From Butyrivibrio sp. XPD2002 (GTDB taxonomy: Bacteria > Bacillota > Clostridia > Lachnospirales > Lachnospiraceae), in assembly GCF_000423945.1 (NCBI RefSeq), contig NZ_AUIY01000001.1:558001-622000 (forward strand): 64,000 nt of DNA, in the 5' to 3' direction. Made by a program: the position numbers and the translations under genes. This document shows positions 43,000 to 51,465 of the stretch, piece after piece; position 1 is the stretch's first letter, and every line of letters begins with the position of its first letter. The notes beneath the pieces were generated by a model. That model saw only the letters and a program-made list of their open reading frames with translations. It made no database searches and was not told where the DNA came from.

Positions 43000-44361
43000 T
43001 TACTCTTCACTAAGAGTCTGGTTCATGCTGTCGCAAATTTCTTTGCAGACATCTTCAACACTCTTCTCACCTGTCCAAGCTTCCTTAAGCTTCTCAGTCT
43101 GCATGTCTTCCCAAACTGTTGTGTACTTTGAGTAAGGTCTGAATACGAGGTCTGCCTCAAGCATCTTCATGTGGCCATTAAGATCGAACTTATCTGTGCA
43201 GTTAACCCAGAGATCTGAGCATCCTTCATAAGCTGACATTGTTACACCAAGCTCTGCCTGTTTCTCCTGCATTTCCTTGGAACCAAGCCACTCGATAAGG
43301 CTCCATGCTGCATCGGGGTTCTTTGTGTTAGCTGAAGCTGCCCATCCAAGACCGTTGTAGATAGAAACTCTCTTGCCTGTCTCTGCATCCTTAGGAAGAA
43401 CTGCTACGTCACAGTTCTCAGCTGTGTATTCGTTGTCCTTGAATGCTGCTACCATCCATGAACCCTGTGTTACCATTGCAACCTTGCCTGACTCGAAAAG
43501 AACGTCTGCGCCAGACTCAGAAATTGTGTTAAGGTCAGGGCAGGAACCAGCCTGTACCATGTCTACGAAAAGCTGAATAGCCTTGATTGTGCCGGGCTTA
43601 TCATAGCCTGAAGCCTTCTTGTCATCGCTTATGATCTCTCCGCCCATGGAGTATACTGCATTATAGAATGAATCCTGGTTGTTTGAAGGTGCAATTGCAT
43701 ATCCCCAGTGATCATCGTTTGTGAGCTTAGCTGCTGCTTCTGAGAAGTCATCCCATGTCCATGTGTCATCGGGATAAGCAACGCCCATCTCATCAAAGAT
43801 TGTCTTGTTGTACCAAAGAGCGATTGTATCGATATCCTTCGGAACTGCGTACTGCTTTCCATTCAGCTGATAAAGATCTACGATACCCTGATAGTAGTTA
43901 GCCATATCAATCTTATCGCTTCCAGAAATCTTATCTGTAAGGTCCATAAGCATATCGTTTTCCATATACTTCTGAGCCTGATTGGAATGCATCCAGAATA
44001 CGTCGGGCATCTCGCCGCCTGAAGCGCCTGCCTCAAGGAGTGTCCAGTAATCATCCCAGCCTACAACCTGAATTGTAGCCTTAACACCTGACTCTGCTGA
44101 CCACTCGTCGATGATCTGCTGAAGTCCGGGTCTCTGGTTCTCATCCCAGATAGTAACTGTGAGCTCGCCTTCAACACTGCCCTTCATCTCTGTAGGAGCC
44201 TCTTCTGTAGACTCAGCTGTATCAGCAGCTGCCTCTGTTGTCTCTGTGCTCTCTGCTGTAGCCGGCTCTGCGCCTCCAGTTGAACCTGAGCCTCCGCAGG
44301 CTGCCAGTGACATTGCCATTACTGAACTCATAAGTAATGCTGCAAGTTTTTTTGCTTTCAT
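43000..44361 (-). CDS. Extracellular carbohydrate-binding lipoprotein (ABC, SBP_bac_1)
   Basis: 453 residues. The lipoprotein signal has lipobox LAAC (Cys about 22), and a Gly/Ser/Thr/Glu-rich tether follows to about residue 58. The rest is a family 1 solute-binding protein: GELTVTIWDENQRPGLQ at the start of the mature fold, WMHSNQAQKYMEN, VPKDIDTIALWYNKTIFDE and KVAMVTQGSWMVAAF are typical. It captures oligosaccharides for the permeases downstream. The region upstream holds a 16-bp perfect palindrome and an operator-like repeat shared with the GH36 promoter. AAAGGGAGGA precedes the ATG. Confidence 0.93.
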   Translation of the reverse strand: MKAKKLAALLMSSVMAMSLAACGGSGSTGGAEPATAESTETTEAAADTAESTEEAPTEMKGSVEGELTVTIWDENQRPGLQQIIDEWSAESGVKATIQVVGWDDYWTLLEAGASGGEMPDVFWMHSNQAQKYMENDMLMDLTDKISGSDKIDMANYYQGIVDLYQLNGKQYAVPKDIDTIALWYNKTIFDEMGVAYPDDTWTWDDFSEAAAKLTNDDHWGYAIAPSNNQDSFYNAVYSMGGEIISDDKKASGYDKPGTIKAIQLFVDMVQAGSCPDLNTISESGADVLFESGKVAMVTQGSWMVAAFKDNEYTAENCDVAVLPKDAETGKRVSIYNGLGWAASANTKNPDAAWSLIEWLGSKEMQEKQAELGVTMSAYEGCSDLWVNCTDKFDLNGHMKMLEADLVFRPYSKYTTVWEDMQTEKLKEAWTGEKSVEDVCKEICDSMNQTLSEE

Positions 44362-44415
44362 AATTATCCTCCCTTTATTATGTGCAATTTTTGGTGTTTC
44401 TCAAAAACTATAGTA

Positions 44416-44431
44416 ATAATACTAGTATTAT
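44416..44431. promoter_or_regulatory. Perfect 16-bp palindrome upstream of the binding-protein gene
   Basis: ATAATACTAGTATTAT, fully self-complementary, 55 bases before the ATG of the binding-protein gene and within its presumed promoter region. A candidate operator. Confidence 0.5.
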
Positions 44432-44464
44432 GATTTTATTTATATGGAATAATAATAACTTTTC

Positions 44465-44481
44465 ATGTCATTTTGTGACAT
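44465..44481. promoter_or_regulatory. Operator-like palindrome ATGTCA-N5-TGACAT, copy 1
   Basis: ATGTCA-TTTTG-TGACAT. It overlaps the GH36 stop codon and lies 104 bases upstream of the binding-protein gene. The same 6-5-6 palindrome recurs at 46782-46798. Confidence 0.55.
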
Positions 44482-46681
44482 TCTTTTTCAAGATATACAT
44501 ACTTGATGTGAAATCGCCATCTGCGAAGAACCATTCCTTATCTCCATCAGGCACCTGTATTCCGCCCTCCATAAGGATATCTCCGTACAATTCCTTCTTC
44601 TCATCCACTGTATAAACAGCATTGGGATCAAGTCCCTTAAGTCGTATTCTTACTATTCCCTCATTAGGGCTCTTGAGGTTTTTATATACCGCAACAAGCG
44701 CTGTGGACTTATCCTTTGAAACAACCATCCATGCAGAAATATTCTTCTTAAAGGGTGATTCTAATCTGTAGAGATCACCATACTGCAGAAGCTCACGGTA
44801 TTCCTTCATGAACTTTATCTGCTCTTTTACTTGGGCAAAATCAGCCTCTGAAATCTCATTAAGATCAAGCTCATATCCGAAGGTACCAAAGCAAGCAATG
44901 TTCGCTCTGTCACCTATTGCAATTGCTCTTCCTGTCTGAAGGTTCGGAGATGCTGATACGTGTGCACCTACCATTGATAACGGATAACCGTAGCTGGTAC
45001 CGTACTGAATCTTTATTCTCTCATGGGCATCTGTGTCATCAGAGCACCATGCCTGAGGTGCATAGTACAGGATTCCCGCATCAAATCTTGATCCGCCGCT
45101 TGCACAGGATTCAAAGAGAATGTCAGGGAATGCCTTTATCAGTCTCTCATAGAGGCTGTAAACACCCAGGATATATCTGTGATATACCATACCCTGAACG
45201 CCTGCAGCTGCTCCCTGGCTGTAGCACTCCGTGATTGAGCGGTTCATGTCCCACTTGATATAGCTTATATTTGCATCTGCAAACACTGCATAGAGCTGGT
45301 CAAAAATGTTATCAACAACCTCTTTCTTGGAGAAATCAAGAACCATCTGATGTCTTCCAAGGGATCTTACTCTGTCAGGAGCAGCCAGCACCCAGTCAGG
45401 ATGTGCTCTGTAAAGATCTGAATCCTCATTTACCATCTCGGGCTCGATCCATATACCGAATTTAATCCCAAGGTCATTTACCTTTTTAGCAAGCCCTTTG
45501 ACACCTTCCGGCAGCTTTTTGGTGTTAACAAACCAGTCACCAAGACCTGCGTAGTCATCATTTCTTTTACCGAACCATCCGTCGTCGAGAACAAAGAGCT
45601 CAACTCCTGCTTCCTTGCCCTTCTTAGCGATTTTCAGGATCTTTTCTTCATCAAAATCCATCTCTGTTGCTTCCCAGTTATTGAGAAGAATAGGTCTGGG
45701 TGTATTCTTATATTTTCCTCTTACAATGTTGTTGTTCATGAAGCCGTGAATACTCTGACTGAGGGCATTTAATCCGCTATTTGAGTAGCTGATTATAACC
45801 TCGGGAGTCTCAAAGCTTTCGTCCTTCGCAAGAGGCCACTCGAACCATCTGGGATTGATTCCCATAAGGATTCTGAGCTTTCCGTAAGTATCTGCTTCAC
45901 TCTGTGCAACAAAGTTACCACTGTATACAAAATTGAGACCAATTGCCTCTCCCATGAACTCGTCAGTGTTTTTTCTCTTAACAATGACGAAGGGATTGTA
46001 GTTTGCACTGGAGTGTCCGCGCATACTCTCTATCTGGGTTGTTCCGTTTGAAAGGCTTCTCTCTACAGGGTATCTCTCTCTTCCCCATGTACCTTCAAAC
46101 TGCATCCAGTTATACTCTACATCCGGAAGATCAAGACAGAGGCTGAGAGCCTTTGTGAGCACAACTTCCTCATCTCCTGCGTTTTTGATAGATGCGTGAC
46201 GGCAGATTACAGGGTACTTTTCCCATACTGTGTAAAAAAGTGTAACCTCAACCTTTGCAACCTCATCGACGCACAGGATTTCAAGGGTTGTAGCCTCATC
46301 ATCCGTGTTGGTATAGGATGCCGGAAGTCCATTTAGCGGCTTTTTGCCATTGTAAATACTGTGACTCTTATAGATGAGATTAGTAACCCTTGAGCCGTTC
46401 TTCTGCTTTATCTCATAGGCAGGAGTTCTGAAATCACCATTGCCAAATGCAGGATATTCAAGCATTGAGAGCTCTTTGGTATAATTCTCATCCTCTTTTA
46501 AATTGCAGCAAAGAGGCCTTACTCCCTTTGTCTGAGTGTATGTTATCTTCTGATTTTCATTTATTTTTCTCCCAAAATACAACTGTCCAAGCTCACCGTC
46601 AGGGCAAACGCCCATACAGTAGCTCACCTGAGAATTGAACAAATGAAACTGCTTTTCTTTTTCATGAAATATAATTCCCAT
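44468..46681 (-). CDS. GH36 alpha-galactosidase
   Basis: 737 residues from the ATG at 46681, which has GGGAGG four bases upstream; a GTG at 46693 is less likely. No signal peptide, so cytoplasmic. GH36 motifs: FVLDDGWFG, KFGIWIEPEMV, SYIKWDMNRS with nucleophile D478 and CASGGSRFD followed by WCSDDTD with the general acid/base D548. As I recall, the well-studied Geobacillus enzymes carry their catalytic Asp residues at these same positions, which supports this start. It cleaves terminal alpha-1,6-galactose from raffinose, stachyose or melibiose, imported by the ABC system encoded next to it. Probably controlled by the divergent AraC regulator. Confidence 0.94.
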   Translation of the reverse strand: MGIIFHEKEKQFHLFNSQVSYCMGVCPDGELGQLYFGRKINENQKITYTQTKGVRPLCCNLKEDENYTKELSMLEYPAFGNGDFRTPAYEIKQKNGSRVTNLIYKSHSIYNGKKPLNGLPASYTNTDDEATTLEILCVDEVAKVEVTLFYTVWEKYPVICRHASIKNAGDEEVVLTKALSLCLDLPDVEYNWMQFEGTWGRERYPVERSLSNGTTQIESMRGHSSANYNPFVIVKRKNTDEFMGEAIGLNFVYSGNFVAQSEADTYGKLRILMGINPRWFEWPLAKDESFETPEVIISYSNSGLNALSQSIHGFMNNNIVRGKYKNTPRPILLNNWEATEMDFDEEKILKIAKKGKEAGVELFVLDDGWFGKRNDDYAGLGDWFVNTKKLPEGVKGLAKKVNDLGIKFGIWIEPEMVNEDSDLYRAHPDWVLAAPDRVRSLGRHQMVLDFSKKEVVDNIFDQLYAVFADANISYIKWDMNRSITECYSQGAAAGVQGMVYHRYILGVYSLYERLIKAFPDILFESCASGGSRFDAGILYYAPQAWCSDDTDAHERIKIQYGTSYGYPLSMVGAHVSASPNLQTGRAIAIGDRANIACFGTFGYELDLNEISEADFAQVKEQIKFMKEYRELLQYGDLYRLESPFKKNISAWMVVSKDKSTALVAVYKNLKSPNEGIVRIRLKGLDPNAVYTVDEKKELYGDILMEGGIQVPDGDKEWFFADGDFTSSMYILKKNVTK

Positions 46682-46781
46682 CTTGCCTCCCACTTTGCTT
46701 ATTTTTTATAATGTTAAGTGAATACGTACATCATTATATTTGTGGTACGGCTTCATGTTTATGTCTAAATATCATTTATTT

Positions 46782-46798
46782 ATGTCAGTATGTGACAT
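46782..46798. promoter_or_regulatory. Operator-like palindrome ATGTCA-N5-TGACAT, copy 2
   Basis: ATGTCA-GTATG-TGACAT in the divergent region between the GH36 gene and the AraC regulator gene. An ATGTCT half-site lies 20 bases to its left. The same 12 defined bases and spacing are found at 44465-44481. Confidence 0.6.
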
Positions 46799-46846
46799 TA
46801 TGAGCAGCAAAAAATTTCACTTTTTTATATAAGGGGATTTCAAATC

Positions 46847-47677
46847 ATGATAGTTACAGGCGTTGATAAGGTTAAATTCGTTGATTATACAAAGTCCAAT
46901 GACTTCTATTTATTTGAGGTAGGAAAATATAAATGCGGACCCGGATACAGCTATGGTCCTATCGTAAGAACAAGAACCATTTTTCATTATGTTCTGTCAG
47001 GAAAAGGTCACCTCGTAATAGGCGACAAGAGATTCGACATACATGAGCATCAGGGCTTCCTTATCCCTGCAAGGGTCAAGGCTTACTATGAGGCAGACAC
47101 CGAGGAGCCCTGGGAATACGCCTGGATTCACGTGGACGGTCCAAGAACCCTGGAGCTCTTTGCAAGTGCAGGTATCACCTCGGAAAATCCTATATACAAC
47201 CCTGTATCAGATTCCTCCATGGTCTATGAATGTATTGCAGAAATCTTTCGCAATAGTGACAGGGAGTGTTTTTGCTATGCAAAGGTTTATGAATTTTTTG
47301 ATTATCTGATCGCCACCTCGGAAAATCAGGTAAAGAATGACGTAGACCCACGCCTTGCTTACGTAAAAAGCGCTATCAGCTTTATTCGTCTCAAATATTC
47401 TGAGCCCATAGGCGTAGAAGAAATTGCGGCAGCCTGCGGACTTAACAGAAGCTACCTGACAAGACTCTTTAAGCATGCAACAGGCTACACTCCGCAGGCA
47501 TATCTTGCCAGCTACCGCATAAAAAAGGCTTCTGAGCTGCTTCAGGAAACCTCAGAGACCATAAACTCGATTGCGTTTCTGGTCGGTTACTCTGATTCCT
47601 TCACCTTCTCAAAAGCCTTTAAAAGATATCGTAATGAATCACCAAGTGATTATAGAAAAAAACTTGGCAAGGGTTAG
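46847..47677 (+). CDS. AraC-family regulator of alpha-galactoside use
   Basis: 276 residues. N-terminal cupin-like sensor (about 15-150: GYSYGPIVRTRTIFHYVLSG, HQGFLIPARVKAYYEAD), C-terminal AraC domain (about 175-275) with VEEIAAACGLNRSYLTRLF and NSIAFLVGYSDSFTFSKAF. Similar to MsmR/RafR/AgaR-type activators of oligosaccharide operons. It is divergent from the GH36 gene and shares its 165-base promoter region with a palindromic operator (46782-46798), so control of the galactosidase and importer is likely. AAGGGGATT precedes the ATG. Confidence 0.9.
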   Translation: MIVTGVDKVKFVDYTKSNDFYLFEVGKYKCGPGYSYGPIVRTRTIFHYVLSGKGHLVIGDKRFDIHEHQGFLIPARVKAYYEADTEEPWEYAWIHVDGPRTLELFASAGITSENPIYNPVSDSSMVYECIAEIFRNSDRECFCYAKVYEFFDYLIATSENQVKNDVDPRLAYVKSAISFIRLKYSEPIGVEEIAAACGLNRSYLTRLFKHATGYTPQAYLASYRIKKASELLQETSETINSIAFLVGYSDSFTFSKAFKRYRNESPSDYRKKLGKG

Positions 47678-47702
47678 TACTAACTTATAAAAACAGCAAA
47701 AC

Positions 47703-48257
47703 TTAGCGGTTATAATCTATTCTCTTATCTATTTCATTTACACAATCATAGATAAGCTCACCATTGCGTGATGCGAGGATAAGCTTATCATGGTCAAGCT
47801 CATTAACAAGATATAAGTAAACATCCATATCATGAAGCTTATACGCCTGATAATATTGGTCACATGCTTCACACATACTATCATCCATATGACTCCACAA
47901 CTCTTTATAAGTAGGATCCGTCTCCACAATCTTAAGCATGTCATCCATGCCGTCATACCACATGGTAATTATGATACAATCATCTTTTTCCTCAAGCTCA
48001 TAGCCACCTTCAACCGGAGATGATGAATCCAAAGCTGCTTTTGTGTGCTCTATAAGTTCTTCCCTTGTCATACTCGCCGGATCCACGCCGGAGAGTCCGG
48101 AAAGGTCTTCTGTTTCTTCAGTAACGGTTCCTGTCTTTGGTACTGAATCACTCCCATTAACAGATCCTGATGTTGCATAAGCTTTGGTTGCAGGTACAAG
48201 CATTACCGACATCATCAATGCAATAACTGAGGTAGCAATAAATTTCTTAATAATCAT
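47703..48257 (-). CDS. Small secreted protein, member 1 of a three-gene paralogous family
   Basis: 184 residues. Signal peptide (about 1-28) ending in TKAYA-T, then an acidic spacer, then a folded domain of ~125 residues beginning with SMTREELIEHTKAAL. It is clearly related to the proteins at 53258-53800 and 53866-54423: same signal peptide style (VIALMMSVMLVPATKAYA), a REELI(E/K)-T motif, an interior of alternating charge, and a C-terminal NGE-IYDCVN element. Family name unknown to me; function unknown, presumably extracellular. AAGGAGG precedes the ATG. Confidence 0.8.
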   Translation of the reverse strand: MIIKKFIATSVIALMMSVMLVPATKAYATSGSVNGSDSVPKTGTVTEETEDLSGLSGVDPASMTREELIEHTKAALDSSSPVEGGYELEEKDDCIIITMWYDGMDDMLKIVETDPTYKELWSHMDDSMCEACDQYYQAYKLHDMDVYLYLVNELDHDKLILASRNGELIYDCVNEIDKRIDYNR

Positions 48258-48278
48258 AAAAAAGTCCTCCTTTAATTA

Positions 48279-49370
48279 TTACTTTCTTCTATTCCTCTCT
48301 TTTACAAGAATATTTATATTCTTTTTTTCAATGTCATTCAGAAGTCCATCCTGAATCTTATCGAATTCTGCAGGCTCATACATTCCCACATACCATGATG
48401 TACTATTAAAATAGTTCTGCAGCTCTTTGTCCTTAAAACGTCTGCCATGTCTTGCATAGATCTCATTTAAAGCAATCCTGAGTTCATAGTCTGACAATAT
48501 CTGTGCATCAAACTCTGATATCAGGTTCGTTGACGAATACGGAAAAACAAATTCATAAGCGGCATTATATCCCTGGTTTTGCTGTATTGAATTATAGTAG
48601 CCACTGTTGTAACCATCGTTATAGCCATCACTATAGCCATTGTTGTAGTTGTTATTGTACTGATTATTGGCAGGACCATTCTGTGTATTATTAGGGTCGT
48701 AATAGTAAGAATTCGGAGTATATGTGCAGACATGTGTCTGACCGCCACTACTTATCCTTACGGTGTTCTTATCATCGGAAACCGCTATAAGCATTTGCGT
48801 TGTTACATCACCACTATTCTCAGGCCATGCCATATAGCATCCATGCCCTACGGGAGTAAGAGTGCAGGTCATATAGACTTCACCGGTCTGCATATACGCA
48901 ATTTGTACTTTCTGTGTGCCGCCGGTATTGTTTAGCTTAAAAATCCAGATATTACCATTACCTTCATAAGCTCCTTCATAGGGATCAACATCCCAGGTTC
49001 TCTGAGTTCTCGTGCTGTCCCATGCTCCATTTTCTCCACAGTAAAAGCCGTCAGAGGAATAATTATTCTTTACAATACAGCCGTCGTATCCTACAAAAAA
49101 CAGCATATCCTGATCCAAAACCCAACAGTTTCTGACAATCTGGTTTGTGCTGTCTCTATACATCCACACACCATCACTGTTTTTCTCCCAGGTGCCACCA
49201 CTCATCGCATACCTTCGCGGACTGTCAGTGCCATTTTCGCCACGGCTGTTAATTTCCATCACAGTAGCCGCATCCTGTTTTCCGGTGTGAGCACTGGTAG
49301 GAAGAATGCCCGATATCAATACCATTCCCGTCATAAAAAATGAAGCAATAATCTTTCCGTAGTGTCTCAT
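48279..49370 (-). CDS. Secreted YARHG-domain protein
   Basis: 363 residues. Signal peptide (about 1-27, ending TSA-H), then a region with two blocks resembling beta strands (GGTWEKNSDGVWMYRDSTNQ, similar to cell-wall-binding-type repeats of ~20 residues rich in aromatic residues and glycine), a Tyr/Asn/Gly-rich linker (about 220-265), and a C-terminal YARHG domain (about 275-350: LRIALNEIYARHGRRFKD). YARHG occurs on secreted and cell-wall-associated proteins. It lies 21 bases upstream of the secreted protein at 47703 on the same strand and is probably cotranscribed. GGGAGG precedes the ATG. Confidence 0.82.
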   Translation of the reverse strand: MRHYGKIIASFFMTGMVLISGILPTSAHTGKQDAATVMEINSRGENGTDSPRRYAMSGGTWEKNSDGVWMYRDSTNQIVRNCWVLDQDMLFFVGYDGCIVKNNYSSDGFYCGENGAWDSTRTQRTWDVDPYEGAYEGNGNIWIFKLNNTGGTQKVQIAYMQTGEVYMTCTLTPVGHGCYMAWPENSGDVTTQMLIAVSDDKNTVRISSGGQTHVCTYTPNSYYYDPNNTQNGPANNQYNNNYNNGYSDGYNDGYNSGYYNSIQQNQGYNAAYEFVFPYSSTNLISEFDAQILSDYELRIALNEIYARHGRRFKDKELQNYFNSTSWYVGMYEPAEFDKIQDGLLNDIEKKNINILVKERNRRK

Positions 49371-49470
49371 GGTGACCTCCCTTCCGATACAGATAGATTT
49401 TTTTCTTCAGAAACAGAAATCTATAGATTATTGCGTGCATTTCCACTTTTGCACGCAAGAAGTCATAATC

Positions 49471-50802
49471 CTAATCCTCATCCACATATGAATCAGTATA
49501 TTTATTTCTTATCGCTTCTATTTCGTCATAATGTTCAACAAACACATCAACAATCTCAGGCGCAAACTGCCCACCTCTCTGATTTTCTATCTCAGCCTTT
49601 GCTTCCTCCGGTGGCCATGGTTCCTTATAGGAGCGGGCACTTGTAAGGGCATCATAGACATCAGCAACGGATACTATCCTTGCATATATAGAAATTTCTT
49701 TTCCTTTAAGCCCTCTTGGATACCCCATTCCATCCCATCTCTCATGATGCTCATAGGCTATTATTTTTGCCATGGACATGATCTCACCTTTGCTGTGTGA
49801 GAGAAGATAGTCTCCATATCCTGAGTGCATCTTGATAGTCTCAAATTCTTCAGGTGTAAGCTTCCCGGGTTTTTCGATTATCTCATTAGGAATCATAAGT
49901 TTTCCTATATCATGCATCATTGCTGCAACCTTGATATATGAGACTTCAAGATCTCCAAGCCCCGCACCTTTTGCAAGGATGGCAGTATATTCAGATACTC
50001 TTCTGACGTGTTGCCCCGTCTCTCCTGATTTAGCCTCTGAAATAGTTGCGAAATCCCTGATAATATCCGTCTGGTTATCCTGGAATTTACGCATATATGT
50101 AATTTTATCTTCCTGCTCCTGCGACAAGGTAATATTCAACTTTGAAAAGCCTGCAGCTGCAAGCACGGACATTATCACAAGAGCATCAATCCATATGATA
50201 GGAATCGTAATTCCATACGCTCCAAGCTCCGGTACAAACAGATAGGCTACATAACAGGCATCCATGGTTATGAAAAGCGAAAGGTTATAATAAAATACCG
50301 GTTTCCAACTGACTGCATCCTTGTGTCCAAAAATATAGTCCATCTCTTTATGATGAATAAGCCCCAGCACAACCTGCTCACCTATATAAACGATCAGGTA
50401 TGACAAAGGAGAAAACGAAATAATCTGTGCAAATCTGTCCTGAAGTATAAACTCCATGTACACCGTTCCTATAATAAGTCGATCTTCATGCAGGAGTTTA
50501 GCGCATATAAAGCTTGGAATTATGTATATAAAAAGATCAATAATTATCTTTACCAATGCATATACTGCATTGAAAGTGACCTGATCAGATATTATTGGTT
50601 TAAGTATTAAATATCTGATCGGCACAACCAAAAGAATCTCGGAAGCAATGGATATAACTGTGCAGGATAAAAAGAAAAAAGCCGCAAAGTACAACAGCCT
50701 GCTTATACCCTCACGCTTTTTTAGTGAAAAACGTGTGCATATGCAGGCAAAGAACAGTGCGACTATCAGTCTTGGCCAGTAATAAGTGATTATCTCCTGC
50801 AC
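49471..50802 (-). CDS. HD-GYP cyclic-di-GMP phosphodiesterase with membrane sensor
   Basis: 443 residues. Six to eight transmembrane helices in the first ~220 residues. Then an HD-GYP domain (about 245-425) with the metal-binding HDIGK and the HHERWDGMGYPRGLKG signature, the latter containing the GYP triad. It hydrolyses c-di-GMP. GTG start at 50802 with GGAGGTAGG upstream. Its leader contains a terminator-like hairpin (50841-50877) similar to the one at 53822-53853. No c-di-GMP riboswitch is visible. Confidence 0.9.
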   Translation of the reverse strand: MQEIITYYWPRLIVALFFACICTRFSLKKREGISRLLYFAAFFFLSCTVISIASEILLVVPIRYLILKPIISDQVTFNAVYALVKIIIDLFIYIIPSFICAKLLHEDRLIIGTVYMEFILQDRFAQIISFSPLSYLIVYIGEQVVLGLIHHKEMDYIFGHKDAVSWKPVFYYNLSLFITMDACYVAYLFVPELGAYGITIPIIWIDALVIMSVLAAAGFSKLNITLSQEQEDKITYMRKFQDNQTDIIRDFATISEAKSGETGQHVRRVSEYTAILAKGAGLGDLEVSYIKVAAMMHDIGKLMIPNEIIEKPGKLTPEEFETIKMHSGYGDYLLSHSKGEIMSMAKIIAYEHHERWDGMGYPRGLKGKEISIYARIVSVADVYDALTSARSYKEPWPPEEAKAEIENQRGGQFAPEIVDVFVEHYDEIEAIRNKYTDSYVDED

Positions 50803-50840
50803 GTCCTACCTCCGGTGGACTATAATCAAAAGATTTTATA

Positions 50841-50877
50841 AAAAAAGGCATAGAGCCCCCTTACCCCATGCCTTTTT
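50841..50877 (-). terminator. Terminator-like hairpin upstream of the HD-GYP gene
   Basis: AAAAAGGCAT (50842-50851) pairs with ATGCCTTTTT (50868-50877). On the minus strand it is followed by a seven-T run. Its bases resemble the hairpin at 53822-53853, with both sharing AAGGCA-AGAG and CCCCATGCCTT. Confidence 0.65.
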
Positions 50878-51066
50878 CTAATATTCATTCTCTCATATAA
50901 TTCTAAAAACTACGTAAATCGCGCTTTAAGAATTTCTTAAGATTGTGTTCGATACAAACTCATTAATTTAGTGTTATACTCTTCGCCGGGTGCTGCCTTA
51001 AAATGCGGTAGCGGTCAGTCCTTTACCGGAGTTATCCGAGAACTTCCGATCCCGGAGGTGATCATT

Positions 51067-51114
51067 ATGGAAAATATGTGGGAAAGGCTCGAAAGAGATA
51101 GGTGTTTGAATTAA
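51067..51114 (+). CDS. 15-residue leader ORF of the small membrane peptide locus
   Basis: MENMWERLERDRCLN, starting at an ATG with a strong GGAGGTGAT site. It ends TAA at 51112-51114, ten bases inside the next ORF in the -1 frame. It may couple translation of the downstream peptide, or it may be the amino-terminal part of a single peptide broken by a frameshift. Confidence 0.4.
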   Translation: MENMWERLERDRCLN

Positions 51115-51212
51115 TACTTGAAATCACAGGTATTGTAGTCACAATTATCGGGATCATTGTGACCATCATCAGTATCTGTGTTACACTACTTAAAGATAAA
51201 CATCAAAAATGA
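51102..51212 (+). CDS. 36-residue hydrophobic membrane peptide, holin-like or type I toxin-like
   Basis: GTG-started frame VFELILEITGIVVTIIGIIV followed by TIISICVTLL and a charged tail KDKHQK. One transmembrane segment of about 25 residues with a basic C-terminus. A TAG lies immediately upstream, so the GTG at 51102 is the first possible start; no strong ribosome site of its own is present, only the leader ORF with a strong site 35 bases upstream. The size, Ile/Val/Thr-rich helix and Lys/His tail resemble small holin-like toxins of Firmicutes (Hol-Tox/Fst-like); the assignment is inference. A strong terminator follows. Confidence 0.5.
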   Translation: MFELILEITGIVVTIIGIIVTIISICVTLLKDKHQK

Positions 51213-51247
51213 CCGCACAGCTCGGGATAGTTGACGGTCATTTTTTT
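51205..51247. terminator. Bidirectional terminator of the small-peptide locus
   Basis: AAAAATGACCG (51205-51215) pairs with CGGTCATTTTT (51235-51245); T-runs on both strands (seven on plus, five on minus). The stop codon of the peptide ORF lies in the left arm. Confidence 0.82.
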
Positions 51248-51370
51248 GATTAACAACTATAAACGGGACTGACCGCTATCGGCAGTACCTTTAATAAAAT
51301 AATAACATATCTATAACATATTTCAACGCGTATAGTAAAAATCCCTCCATTATTCAACCCACTTATACAG

Positions 51371-51465
51371 GAACACCACTTCAGAAGCTGGGCTATGCCT
51401 TCACTGGTGAGAGAAGTAGTACACCAGGCTCGGAAGAACCTCGCCAGGTGATTACTTCAATCACT
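51371..51465 (+). pseudogene. Possible right-end relic of an IS605-type element
   Basis: The plus strand can be read as the frame ending RSWAMPSLVREVVHQARKN before a stop. I associate such tails with some Firmicutes TnpB proteins and with the structured right end of IS605-family elements; this is from memory. A hairpin CACCAGGC ... GCCAGGTG lies at about 51422-51450. There is no zinc-finger or RuvC motif upstream, so at most about 90 bases remain. Confidence 0.3.

Larger units (their letters stand above)
50989..51289 (+). other. Small-peptide locus bracketed by long-range inverted repeats
   Basis: Left arm GGTGCTGCC (50989-50997) and GGTAGCGGTCAGTCC (51007-51021). Right arm GGACTGACCGCTATC (51266-51280) and GGCAGTACC (51281-51289). 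The two blocks are inverted copies with one G-U-type difference each. Between them lie a 15-codon leader, a 36-residue membrane peptide ORF and a bidirectional terminator. The left arm can pair either with the right arm or with TGACCGC in the terminator, so the transcript may fold in two ways. Confidence 0.6.

Noticed and set aside
50803..51000. c-di-GMP riboswitch ahead of the HD-GYP gene
   Set aside because: The conserved GEMM core motifs are not present on the minus strand; only a plain hairpin with a T-run is seen.
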